Source: Synaphobranchus kaupii (lineage: Eukaryota > Chordata > Actinopteri > Anguilliformes > Synaphobranchidae). Taken from it: DNA of 64,000 nucleotides. Within the stretch, counting starts at the first letter, position 1, and every line of letters begins with the position of its first letter. The stretch spans positions 21,051,381 through 21,115,380 of the forward strand of contig CM056389.1 in NCBI GenBank assembly GCA_029718625.1. The letters are read 5' to 3'. Below, in pieces: positions 25,195 to 35,339 of this stretch. Both the position numbers and the translations under genes were made by a program. The notes below the pieces were generated by a model. It ran no database searches. It saw nothing but the letters and a program-made list of their open reading frames with translations, and was not told where the DNA came from.

Positions 25195-25918
25195 GTAGTT
25201 TAGCTGTCTCTCATGTTCGTTTTTGTTAATTTGAATGTGTTTTGTTGTGTCGGGCTTTTGTCTTTAGTTTTTTTCATGCGCTGTTTGTCTGTTGTGGGAT
25301 GGGGAAGCGGGCTGAAGATTTTTCAGGGCACTCCTGCTGCTCGTTTTGATAATATTGTGTAATTGTCTCGTCGGGATAATTTTGTTTGAGGTCGTCACCA
25401 TGGAGACGCATTCGCAACATATGCTCAGGATTGTCTGTTGGATCTGCAGCAACAAAGTTTACCATCACTCTTCACCGGAGTTGAAGATGTCGGGACTGAT
25501 CCAGGAGTGCAGGCAAGCTTCAAAAGGCAACCAGGGAAGGGAAGGAGAAGATAATGCGGGGGAGAAGTGAGTCAATGACTGGAAAGGTTGACGCAGATTG
25601 GTGCTCCGTTTTGACAGTGTACAGAGACTGCTACACTGCATGTATGGAGGAATGTTGTGGAGGCGGAGTTTGTGTGTTGGACTGCTTAATGACATTGGAC
25701 ATCTCGGGACAGCTGAGGCTATTTTTAATCATGGCTGTATTCCACTTTAATTCACTTAAATTGTTTGATTAATGCAATGATTCTATTTCATGTCTTTCTT
25801 TAATATGTTTGTTTGTGTGTTATGGGTCTGCCCCACTGTCTATCTTTTTTGTTGTTGCTGGGGCTACAACTGAAGTTCCCTAACAGGAAAATAAAAGTTA
25901 TTCTATTCTATTCTATTA
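25195..25918 (+). mobile_element. Non-LTR retroposon fragment with (TTCTA)n tail, copy A
   Basis: A stretch ending AGGAAAATAAAAGTTATTC followed by TTCTA repeats, the tail of a non-LTR retroposon. Upstream short frames carry no RT motif, so it is non-autonomous or a head-to-tail remnant. The matching copy is at 46631-47362, with few differences. Family not assigned. Confidence 0.5.
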
Positions 25919-26124
25919 TCGATTCTGCTTATCGATCCGATTCTTTATCAATTTCTTAAATATTATTTGCTCCCAGGCTATTAAAAGACCAACTATTGCT
26001 ATTACTATCAGGTGGTCATCTAAAATGGATTAAATGACATAATATTTATAAAGTATAAAGCATTCCTTTTTTCATTCATATTTCTTAGTCATATCATGGA
26101 AAGTATTTATCTGCTATATGCCTG

Positions 26125-26862
26125 CACAAGTCGCAGAGCATCCAATAAAACAGTCAGAATTGTATAATTCTGTAAATTGAAATGGCATTATAAATGTAAT
26201 TTGGCTTGATCAATACAAGTGCTTGAAAATAAGAGACACCGGAAAATAATGAAAAAGGATGTGAGAAGAGAGGATAAATTATCAGTTTAAAGTTATGTCA
26301 AAAAAGAGGGATAAAATATTGTTGTTTAACCGCTGCTCTGATTGGGATATTTAGGAGTTTCATTCTCTAACGAAGATCGCAAACTTTACTTATGAGTTAG
26401 TTACGCTCGTAGGCGTGTTTCATAAAGCTGCACCGTCATGTTTGCATTGGTTTCTGTATTATCAGAACATTTTCAGCTGTCACCATTCTCCAATATCTCA
26501 TTTAGCCTATACATTTACATGGAAGAAAGATGAAATCTTTAACGTTACCTGACCGTTTTTTGGAGGCAAGATGGCTCCTCTTATTAGCTGAAGATGACAA
26601 AGATTGAAGATTATCATTGAGCTAATTTAGGTTAGTTATTCGCTTTCCGAATCTAGGCTACTCATCTGTGCATGGCCAAGCAGGCAGTCGTTGTCAGATT
26701 AGTCTACCGCCAATCAAAACACTGTAGTTTTACACTTGTAGTTGGTTATAGGCTCCCGATGGGGAGCCTATAACACACTCCACAAATCTGTTGAATAGTG
26801 TCTTAAATTTCCGAAGACGGATCGCAAAATGGAGAGAATGAATGTCAAAAAATGACATTTAG
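26125..26862. repeat. hAT-element interior, copy A
   Basis: Matches the interior of the 18099-19348 element from GCCTGCACAAG through GAAGACGGATC but lacks the terminal inverted repeats. A 12-bp perfect hairpin (TTATAGGCTCCC with a GATG loop, 26746-26773) replaces different bases of the full element. Confidence 0.7.
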
Positions 26863-28090
26863 CTAAATCCGGGGTAGAATCTGTACATTAGAAACCACTA
26901 CAAAATGATAACTTGAATGTGGGCTTATAGCAGTGTGTTTGGGTGTGATAGTTATTATATATTATATATTATATTATATATATATAAAGTTATTTCTCAC
27001 ATCTATAGTGCTATCGTCAATGTATAGTGCAGTGATATAGAAAATTTTTGTAAGTTTGCCCACTGACAAAGAAATGAACGGTCTATAATTTTAATGGTAG
27101 GTTTATTTTAACAGGTTTATTCTGTGAGAGACAGAATATCAAAAAGAAATCCAGAAAATCACATTATATAAAAGATATAAATTGATTTGCATTTGATTGA
27201 GTGAAATAAGTATTTGATCCCCTACCAACCAACAAGAATTCTGGCTCCCACAGACCGGTTAGATTAGTCCTCTCGCTTTAAGAAAGTACTCCTAATCTCA
27301 ACTTGTTACCTGTATAAAAGACACCAGTCTCAACTCGTTACCTGTATAAAAGACACCTGTCCACAGAATCAATCAAACAGATTCCAACCTCTCCACCATG
27401 GGCAAGACCAAAGAGCTGTCTAAGGATGTCAGGGACAAGATTGTAGACCTGCACAAGGCTGGAATGGGCTACAAGACCATCAGCAAGCAGCTTGGTGAGA
27501 AGGACACAACTGTTGGTGCGATTATTCGAAAATGGAAGAAACACAAAATGACCATCAATCGCCCTCGGTCTGGGGCTCCACGCAAGATCTTGCCTCGTGG
27601 GGTATCGATGATCATGAGAAAGGTGAGGGATCAGCCCAGAACTACACGGGAGGAGCTTGTTAATGATCTCAAGGCAGCTGGGACCACAGTCACCAAGAAA
27701 ACCATTGGTAACACACTACGCCGTAATGGATTGAAATCCTGCAGCGCCCGCAAGGTCCCCCTGCTCAAGAAGGCACATGTACAGGCCCCTCTGAAGTTTG
27801 CCAATGAACACCTGAATGATTCAGAGAAGGCTTGGGAGAAGTTGATGTGGTCAGATGAGACCAAAATCGACCTCTTTGGCATCAACTCATTACATTACAT
27901 TACATTACATTTATTTAGCAGACGCTTTTATCCAAAGCGACGTACAGTAAGTGCGTACAGAGACATCATCATCATTACAGAACAGACAAGGCAAAGCACA
28001 TCCTTTGCATAATGTAGCAGCTATCCCTAGCAATGAACGTTGACTGTAGTTCACAGTAAGCTGTGGGCAAATCAGCAACACCACACTTTC

Positions 28091-28243
28091 ATTCCAAATA
28101 CTATTATAAACTATACTATTATAAACCATTCCAAATACTATTATAAACTATGCTATTATAAACCATTCCAAAATACTATTATAAACTATACTATTATAAA
28201 CTGTGCTATTATAAACCATTCCAAATACTATTATAAACTATAA
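28091..28243. repeat. 37-bp tandem repeat in the LINE 3' UTR
   Basis: Four head-to-tail units begin ATTCCAAATACTATTATAAA (28091, 28128, 28165, about 28218). The third is lengthened by an extra CTATTATAAAC piece. The array lies between the LINE stop codon and its tail. Confidence 0.8.
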
Positions 28244-28297
28244 TAAACAAACAGGAAAACACAGGGAACAGGGAACTGATATTCCTAGGTGAGGATA

Positions 28298-30742
28298 TCA
28301 GTCAAGGTGGAGTCTGAAGAGGTGTGTCTTCAGGCCTCGACGGAATGCAGGCAGGGTTGGAGTAGAACGTAGGGGAATGGGAAGTTCATTCCACCACTGA
28401 GGTGCTAATGTGGAAAAACTCCGCAGTCGGGACAAGCGAGAGCCTTTGACACGGAGGGGGGGAAGTGCCAGTCGCCCTGCTGTAGAAGAGCGAAGTGGTC
28501 GAGCAGGAACATAGTTCTGGATTAAGTCCTGCAGGTAGGCGGGGCCTGTCCTATTTGCTGCAGTGTAGGCCAGGGTCAGAACTTTGAACCTGATCCTGGC
28601 TGCAACTGGCAGCCAGTGGAGAGACCTCAGCAGGGGGGTTACGTGGGAAAATTTCGGGAGGTTGAACACAAGCCGGGCAGCTGCATTCTGGATGAGTTGA
28701 AGAGGCAGAATGGCGCAGGCCGGTAGGCTTGCGAGCAGGGAGTTGCAGTAGTCCAGGCGTGAGGTGACCATGGTCTGGACAAGAAGCTGGGTGGAGTAGG
28801 TGGTCAGGTACGGTCGAATCCTCCTGATGTTGTACAGGAGGAACCTGCAGGACCGTGCCGTCGCCCTGATGTGCTCTTTGAAGTCCAGCCGGTCGTCCAG
28901 GACCACCCCCAGGTTCCTTGCAGAGCGGGAGGCAGCCACCACGGTCCCATCAACGGTGATGGAGAGGTCATGTAGTGGGGAGGTTTTGTACGGCATGAAG
29001 AGGAGCTCTGTCTTGTCAAGGTTGAGCTTCAGGTGATGGGTAGCCATCCACTCAGAGATGTCAGTCAGACAAGCAGATATCCTCTCCTTAACCTGTGGGG
29101 TAGAGGGAGGGAAAGAGAGGAAGAGTTGAGTATCGTCAGCATAGCTATGGTATGAGAAGCCATGTGAATGGATTATTGAGCCAAGAGACTTAGTATACAT
29201 AGAGAACAGCAGAGGACCCAGTACAGATCCCTGCGGGACTCCTGTAGACAGGGGACGGGGAGCAGAGACGGAACCCTTCCAGGAGACTTGGTAGGATCTA
29301 TCAGTGAGGTACGATACAAACCAAGAGAGGGCAGTTCCAGAAATGCCCATCTCAGCGAGTGTGGAGATCAGGAGTTTGTGGTTGACCGTGTCGAATGCCG
29401 CAGACAGGTCAAGGAGAATCAGAACAGAGGAGAGGGAGGAGGCTCTAGCAGTGGCGAGTGCTTCAGTCACAGCCAGGAGAGCAGTTTCGGTGGAATGGCC
29501 GGTTCTGAAGCCAGACTGATGCGGGTCAAGCAGGTTGTTCTGGTGGAGAAAAACAGACAGTTGGTTAAGGACAGCACGTTCAAGTGTTTTGGACAGGAAG
29601 GGCAAGAGAGATACAGGACGGTAGTTCCTGACATCAGCGGGATCTAAGCTAGGTTTTTTAAGGAGTGGGGTTACACGGGCAGTTTTAAAGGCAGCAGGAA
29701 CATGGCCACAGATTAGGGAGGTGTTAATAACGGAGGACAGATATGGAAGGAGCTCAGCAGATATAGACTGGAGGACTGCTGAAGGTATGGGGTCTAGTGG
29801 ACAGGTGGTTGCGCGCTGGCGCGTCACCAGCTCGAGCACATCGGAGTCCTTCAGAGTCTTGAAGGACGACAGTGTAGCGATGGGTTCAGTATGGGGGATG
29901 TGGGGTGTCACCGGATGCGTGAAGGAGTTCCGGATCGTAGCCACCTTCCCCTCAAAGTGGGTCAGGAAGTCATCTGCAGAGAGGGGGGAGGGTGAAGGGG
30001 GTGGAGGGGGGGTGAGCAGGGAGGAGAAGGTGGAAAAGAGTTTACGTGGGTTAGATAGACATGTATCAATTTTCGACTGGAAAAATGAAGTTTTAGCTGA
30101 TGTAGTTGCAGCTGTGAAGGCTGCCAGCAGAGTGTGGTAGGAGGCCAGGTCATCTGGGGATCTGGATTTCCTCCACTTTCTCTCAGCGGCTCGTAGCATG
30201 GTTCTGCTGGATCTGAGAGAATCCGTCAGCCACGGGGAAGGGGGTGATAGTCGGGCTGGTTTGGAGACAAGAGGGCATAGTTTGTTGAGAGACTGAGAGA
30301 GGCATGAGTTAAACACAGAGGTGGCGACATCAATGGGCATTTTGGCAAAGGTAGCAGGAGGAGGAAGTGCAGAGAGAGCAGAAGTAGTGAGAGAGGTGTG
30401 AGAGAGGGTGCGGAGATTTCTCCTGAACATAACAGCGGGTGGGTTGTTAGCGGATTTGAGGGAGAGTGGGCAGGAGAGAGAAAATGAGATAAAGAAATGG
30501 TCCGATACGTGGAGGGGGGTCACCGTGAGTTCAGATGTGGCGCAACTCCTGGTGAGTACAAGGTCCAGTTGGTTACCACCATTGTGGGTGGCAGGCGATG
30601 GGGACTGAGTGAGGGCGAAGGACTGGAGGAGTGAGGTGACACTGGATAGCTGGGCGCTGTCTGGTTGGAGGTTGAAGTCTCCCAGTAGGATTACTGGGGT
30701 ACCATCCTCAGGGAAGGAGCTCAGGAGTGTGTCCAGTTCATG
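28298..30742 (-). CDS. L2-type LINE ORF2 fragment (endonuclease end, reverse transcriptase)
   Basis: An uninterrupted frame of about 814 codons runs from the truncated 5' edge of the LINE to a stop at 28298. The N-terminus keeps late apurinic-endonuclease motifs: LLGDFNLQP, NQLDLVLTRS and VSDHFFI. The reverse transcriptase follows, with LDLSAAFDTVNH, STGVPQGSVLGPLLF and the catalytic YADDTQLF (about residue 534), and a C-terminal thumb/connection region. No stop or frameshift was found, suggesting a fairly recent insertion. It has no native start, so it is an incomplete, dead-on-arrival copy. Confidence 0.88.
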   Translation of the reverse strand, partial: HELDTLLSSFPEDGTPVILLGDFNLQPDSAQLSSVTSLLQSFALTQSPSPATHNGGNQLDLVLTRSCATSELTVTPLHVSDHFFISFSLSCPLSLKSANNPPAVMFRRNLRTLSHTSLTTSALSALPPPATFAKMPIDVATSVFNSCLSQSLNKLCPLVSKPARLSPPSPWLTDSLRSSRTMLRAAERKWRKSRSPDDLASYHTLLAAFTAATTSAKTSFFQSKIDTCLSNPRKLFSTFSSLLTPPPPPSPSPLSADDFLTHFEGKVATIRNSFTHPVTPHIPHTEPIATLSSFKTLKDSDVLELVTRQRATTCPLDPIPSAVLQSISAELLPYLSSVINTSLICGHVPAAFKTARVTPLLKKPSLDPADVRNYRPVSLLPFLSKTLERAVLNQLSVFLHQNNLLDPHQSGFRTGHSTETALLAVTEALATARASSLSSVLILLDLSAAFDTVNHKLLISTLAEMGISGTALSWFVSYLTDRSYQVSWKGSVSAPRPLSTGVPQGSVLGPLLFSMYTKSLGSIIHSHGFSYHSYADDTQLFLSFPPSTPQVKERISACLTDISEWMATHHLKLNLDKTELLFMPYKTSPLHDLSITVDGTVVAASRSARNLGVVLDDRLDFKEHIRATARSCRFLLYNIRRIRPYLTTYSTQLLVQTMVTSRLDYCNSLLASLPACAILPLQLIQNAAARLVFNLPKFSHVTPLLRSLHWLPVAARIRFKVLTLAYTAANRTGPAYLQDLIQNYVPARPLRSSTAGRLALPPLRVKGSRLSRLRSFSTLAPQWWNELPIPLRSTPTLPAFRRGLKTHLFRLHLD

Positions 30743-33700
30743 CTCGACTCGCCGTGTTTGGAGGAAGAGAAATGCTGACTATGACCCCAAGAACACCATC
30801 CCCACCGTCAAGCATGGAGGTGGAAACATTAGGGGACAGGACGACTTCACCGCATCGAGGGCAGGATGGACGGGGCCATGTACCGTGAAATCTTGGGCGA
30901 CAACCTCCTTCCCTCAGCCAGGACATTGAAAATGGGTCGTGGATGGGTCTTCCAGCACGACAATGACCAAAAACATGCGGCCAAGGCAACAAAGGAGTTG
31001 CTCAAGAAGAAGCACATTAAGGTCATGGAGTGGCCTAGCCAGTCTCCGGACCTTAATCCCATAGAAAATCTGTGGAGGGAGCTGAAGCATCGAGTTGCCA
31101 AGCGACAGCCTCGAAACCTTAAGGATTTGGAGAGGATCTGCAAAGAGGAGTGGACCAAAATCCCTCCTGAGATGTGCGAAAACCTGGTGACCAACTACAA
31201 GAAGCGTCTGACCTCTGTGCTTGCCAACAAGGGTTTCTCCACCAAGTACTAAGTCATGTTTTGCTAGGGGATCAAATACTTATTTCACACAATCAAATGC
31301 AAATCAATTTATATCTTTTATATAATGTGATTTTCTGGATTTTTTTGTTTGATATTCTGTCTCTCACAGAATGAACCTGTTAAAGTAAACCTACCATTAA
31401 AATTATAGACCGTTCATTTCTTTGACAGTGAGAAAACTTACAAAATCGGCAAGGGATCAAATAATTATTTCCTCCACTGTATATGATCTAATACTTGTTT
31501 TAGGATGATGTTTAAAAACTAAGGAAATTAATGAGAATAACTATGTTTTAAGTGAAATGTTTGCGTTTGCCGAAAGCCTCAAAAAGACAGGAAATTAAAT
31601 TGATCAGCCCTAACTCTAACATGAGCCTGCTCCCCATCAAGGTGTATCTGTACAGAGCTTTGACGGCTACAGTCTGTAGCCTATATGTCAAGCCTACTGT
31701 AGCCAACTTCAAACAACATGTAGGCCTGCTCCCCACTGGCCAGATTGCTTAAGATTGAAACCTTCTCTAAACTAGTCTAATTCATACTCTTCATAGTAGT
31801 GACTATCATATAAATGTCTGTTAATAGTGTTAAAGATAGCATTCCCAAGATTGTCATGATGGCATTTTGAAATGGCCTTACACACTGTATGGGGAATTGA
31901 TAAATGTAAATAGTTTATATTAATTTGTGCAGAACAAGACTTTATTCTCATTTATACACAATTTTTTGTATGGTATTAATATTATTTTGAAATTGTACCA
32001 GTGAAATATATTGCATAAACAAACCCCAATTCCAAAAAAGTTGGGATAGTGTATAAAATGTAAATAAAAACAGAAAGCAATGATGTGACCTGTATTCAAT
32101 TGAAAACAGTACAAAGACAAGATATTTAATGAATAAGAAATGTCCAAGGCACTCTTCTGGCAAAAAGTAGCACTCTTTTTGCCAGCAGAGTGTCATGGAC
32201 CCTTCTTATTTTTTGAACATTTGTGTTCCCTACCAAAGAGCACCTTCCTCACACCTGTTTGAACTTCCAAGCACTCCGGACCTTTCCTTTCACAAAATAT
32301 TTAATGTTTTAACTAATCAACTTTATTGTTTTTTGTAAATATAGGCTCATTCTAAATTTGATGCCTGCAACACGTCCCAAAAAAGTTGGGACAGGGGCAT
32401 GTTTACCACTGTTACATCGCATTTCCTTTTAACAACACTCAGTAATCTTTTGGGAATTGTAATTGTTGTAGTTTTGAACGCTGAATTTCTTCCCATTCTT
32501 GCTTCATATAAGACTTCAGCTGCTCAACAGTCCGGGGTCTCCATTGTCGTATTTTGCGCTTCATAATGCGCCACACGTTTTCAATGGGACACAGGTCTGG
32601 ACTGCAGGCAGGCCAGTCCAGCACTGACACACTCTCTGACTACGAAGTTGTAACACATGCAGAATGTGGCTTGGCATTGTCTTCCTGAAATAATAAGGGA
32701 CATCCCTGAAAAAGACGTTGTCTAGATGGCAGCAAATGTTCCTCCAAAATGCATATGTACCCTTCAGAATTAATGGTGCCTTCACAGATGCGCAAGTTAC
32801 CCATGCCATGGGCACTTACACACCCCCATACCATGACAGATGCTGGCTTTTGAACCTTGCGTTGGTAACAATCGGGATGGTCATTTTCTTCTTTGGCCCG
32901 GATGACGTCCATTATTTCCAAAAACAATTTAAAAGGTAGACTCAATCATATCCAAATTCTACTGGAAAAACAAAACACCAAGAATCAAATTAACCACTCT
33001 TCAAAAAAGCAAAAACCAAGGAGGACTCGAGGCACCAAATTTTCATAACTATTATCTGGCTAACCAATTAATATACATTCACAATTGGATTCACCCCACC
33101 CAACAATACCACCCATGGGACGATATCGAAAAAGAAGTTTGCATGGAAATATTACCACAGGACCTGCCATTCCTCAATACCAACATAAAACATCACAACT
33201 GCTTCAAGAATACTGTAATCTCGACAACTCTGACAGCCTGGTGGAAAACTAACAAGCTAACTAACTCCACCTCAGCACCCTGCAAACACACCCCAATATG
33301 GCACAACCCTGACTTTCAACTTAATAAATCACCCTTACACTTCCCGGTATGGAAACAAAAAGGCATCACCCATCTTAACCACATCTTTACAAACAACACC
33401 TTCACCACCTTTCAAGATCTCACAGAAAAATACGGCATTGGAAGAGACCAATTTCTTCAATTTCTCCAATTAAAATCGGTTATAAAATCTAAAATCAATA
33501 TTATACACAATGAACTCCAACCACCCCCCATCATATCAGCTATGAACGAAATAACATCTCAGAAGAAATTACTTTCAAAAATATACAAAATACTAGCAAG
33601 CACAGATTCTACAATACACCTCCCGATCTCAAGATGGGAAGCGGACCTGGCTTTCTCTCCCAGCGCCGTATTTTGGCAACAAATCTGCAACAACACATTC

Positions 33701-33808
33701 ACGATGACTAACAATACTAATCTGCAATTAATCCAATTCAAAGTAATACACAGAGTACATATCACTCAGCACAAGATGTTTAAAATGGGATTTGCAAGCA
33801 CAAACATA

Positions 33809-35339
33809 CACTACTCACAAAAAGTTAGGGATATTTGGCTTTCGGGTGAAATTTATGGAAAATGTAAGTTCACGCTACAGTGATATTATACGTATCATGA
33901 AAGTAGGGCATTTAGGTAGAAGCATGCAATGGTGATTTCCTCATCTCAAACAATTTATTGAAACAAAAGCCAACAACAGTGGTGGGTATACCACAACAAA
34001 AATGTCAATGTCTCAATAACTTGTCATGTGCCCTTGAGCATCAATTACAGCTTGACAACGACGTCTCATGCTGTTCACAAGTCGACTTATTGTCTGCTGA
34101 GGCATGGCATCCCACTCTTCTTGAAGGGCGGCCCTCAGGTCATTGAGGTTCTGGGGTACAGAGTTACGAGCCTCTACACGGTGAGTCAGCTGATCCCATA
34201 GGTTTTCTATGGGATTCAGGTCTGGGGAAAGTGCAGGCCACTCCATTTGAGGTACCCCAGTCTCCAGCAGCCTTTCCCTAATGATGCGACCTCGATGAGC
34301 TGGAGCATTGTCGTCCATGAAGATGAAATTAGGCCTGTGTTGTTCATGCAGGGGCACAATGACTGGATTAATGAGGTTATTCAGGTAGTACGGGCTTGTC
34401 ACTGTACCATTCACAAAGTGTAGGGCAGTTCTGTATTGACTAGACACACCTGCCCACACTGTAACACCGCCACCACCAAAGGGTCGTCTGGTGACAACAG
34501 TGGCTGATGCATAGCGCTCTCCTTGACGTCTCCAACATCGTTGGCGGCCATCATTTCTGCTCAACGTGAATCGACTTTCATCAGAGAACAGCACTGAGGC
34601 CCACTGGTCCCTCGTCCAGCGTAAATGCTCCCTGGCCCATGCAAGACGATGACGCCTGTGCCTGGTGGTGTGGTCAGGTACCCTTGCAGGTCGTCTAGCA
34701 CGCAGACCACGCTGATGTAAACGGTTTCGAATGGTCTGACGTGACACTTGGGTGCCTCTCACCTCCCTTAAATGTGCCTGGAGTTCAGTGGCATTCATCA
34801 TCCGGTTCCGCAGGGCACTGTTCACAATGAAGCGGTCATCAGTGTGGGATGTGGCCAAAGGACGTCCACTTCTATGCCTTTCTGTGACTCTTCCAGTCTC
34901 TCTGTATCTCTGTTGCAACCTGCTGATGACACTCTGTGACACTCTAAGCTCAGTGGCCACTTCCCTCTGAGAACATCCTGTTTGAAGCCTCGCAATGGCG
35001 AGGTACTGTTGATCAATTGTTAGGTGTCGTCTTGGTCTCATGATGTCAAAATGTGAACAGCATGATGAAGAGGACTGTTTAAATACCAATTCTAATTGAA
35101 CCAGGAAATTTATTGGTCGATTCATGGATCAAACACCTGTTGTGAATTTTGCCGTTCAGCTCCTTGTTAGAGAACAGCAAGTTGTGCAAAAAGTACTGAA
35201 ACATTGAATAGTTGGACATGTGCATTCAAAAGTTTAGAGAAGGTCAAATTAATTTCACCTGTAAAGGTTATAGTGCATTTTAGGTTCATCCTGAAATTTC
35301 ACCCGAAAGCCGAATATCCCTAACTTTTTGTGAGTAGTG
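33809..35339 (-). mobile_element. Complete Tc1-like transposon, 1531 bp
   Basis: Both ends start CACTACTCACAAAAAGTTAG when read inward, followed by GGGATATT(T/C)GGCTTTCG. TA flanks both sides (33807-33808, 35340-35341). A single transposase gene in the minus direction fills the interior. The terminal repeats differ by very few bases in the first 40. It lies inside the ORF2 of a LINE, which lies inside another Tc1, which lies inside a segmental duplication. Confidence 0.93.
34013..35041 (-). CDS. Tc1-like transposase, apparently intact
   Basis: The protein is 342 residues from MRPRRHLT, the usual length for Tc1 transposases; an upstream in-frame ATG at 35125 would add 28 residues that do not look like the family. 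The order is an N-terminal HTH ([17 protein letters not shown], residues 27-42), the hook RSGRP (57-61), a second HTH-like part near 85-112, and the catalytic domain. Catalytic residues are Asp154 (SDESRF), Asp244 (MDDNAPAH) and Glu279 (NPIENLW), giving DD34E spacing. The glycine box GGGG is at 189-192. It would act in the nucleus, binding its terminal repeats and moving by cut and paste into TA. No stop or frameshift is seen; activity is untested. Confidence 0.93.
   Translation of the reverse strand: MRPRRHLTIDQQYLAIARLQTGCSQREVATELRVSQSVISRLQQRYRETGRVTERHRSGRPLATSHTDDRFIVNSALRNRMMNATELQAHLREVRGTQVSRQTIRNRLHQRGLRARRPARVPDHTTRHRRHRLAWAREHLRWTRDQWASVLFSDESRFTLSRNDGRQRCWRRQGERYASATVVTRRPFGGGGVTVWAGVSSQYRTALHFVNGTVTSPYYLNNLINPVIVPLHEQHRPNFIFMDDNAPAHRGRIIRERLLETGVPQMEWPALSPDLNPIENLWDQLTHRVEARNSVPQNLNDLRAALQEEWDAMPQQTISRLVNSMRRRCQAVIDAQGHMTSY

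Larger units (their letters stand above)
27889..30742 (-). mobile_element. 5'-truncated L2-type LINE inserted in a Tc1
   Basis: On the minus strand the element ends with GTCGCTTTGGATAAAAGCG, then CTAAATAAATG and ATGTA-type short repeats, a tail I associate with fish L2-type LINEs. The 5' end is cut inside the endonuclease domain. The trinucleotide CTC lies on both sides (27886-27888, 30743-30745), and the transposase frame is continuous across when one CTC is removed. This gives exact borders. Confidence 0.9.
27398..31252 (+). pseudogene. Tc1 transposase, split by a LINE and deleted
   Basis: The first 164 codons (27398-27888) give [19 protein letters not shown], a paired-like HTH, an RPRSG hook and the first catalytic Asp in [11 protein letters not shown]. 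The frame is cut at 27888 by the LINE and resumes at about 30746 with RRVWRKRN. Soon after GGGNI (about 30830) roughly 26 bases are missing compared with the family, shifting the frame. From 30866 the rest is open: the second Asp in FQHDND, the Glu in NPIENLW, and the end GFSTKY at 31252. The triad is present on paper but no continuous protein exists. Confidence 0.9.
27045..31479 (+). mobile_element. Tc1 transposon (Sleeping-Beauty-like clade), interrupted
   Basis: Long inverted repeats of roughly 200 bp flank the transposase. Each carries internal direct repeats of AAATAAGTATTTGATCCCC-like sequence (27210-27230; 31266-31285 and 31452-31472 inverted), the IR/DR arrangement of this clade. The right end CCTCCACTG abuts TA at 31480-31481. 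The left end has lost about 30 outer bases. Copy B of the segmental duplication (near 48450-48510) has no such insertion. An L2 LINE interrupts the element at 27889-30742. Confidence 0.9.

Noticed and set aside
25264..25772. Several overlapping short frames conserved in both duplication copies
   Set aside because: The conservation reflects the recent duplication of a retroposon fragment. The frames lie on both strands and show no RT or nuclease motif.
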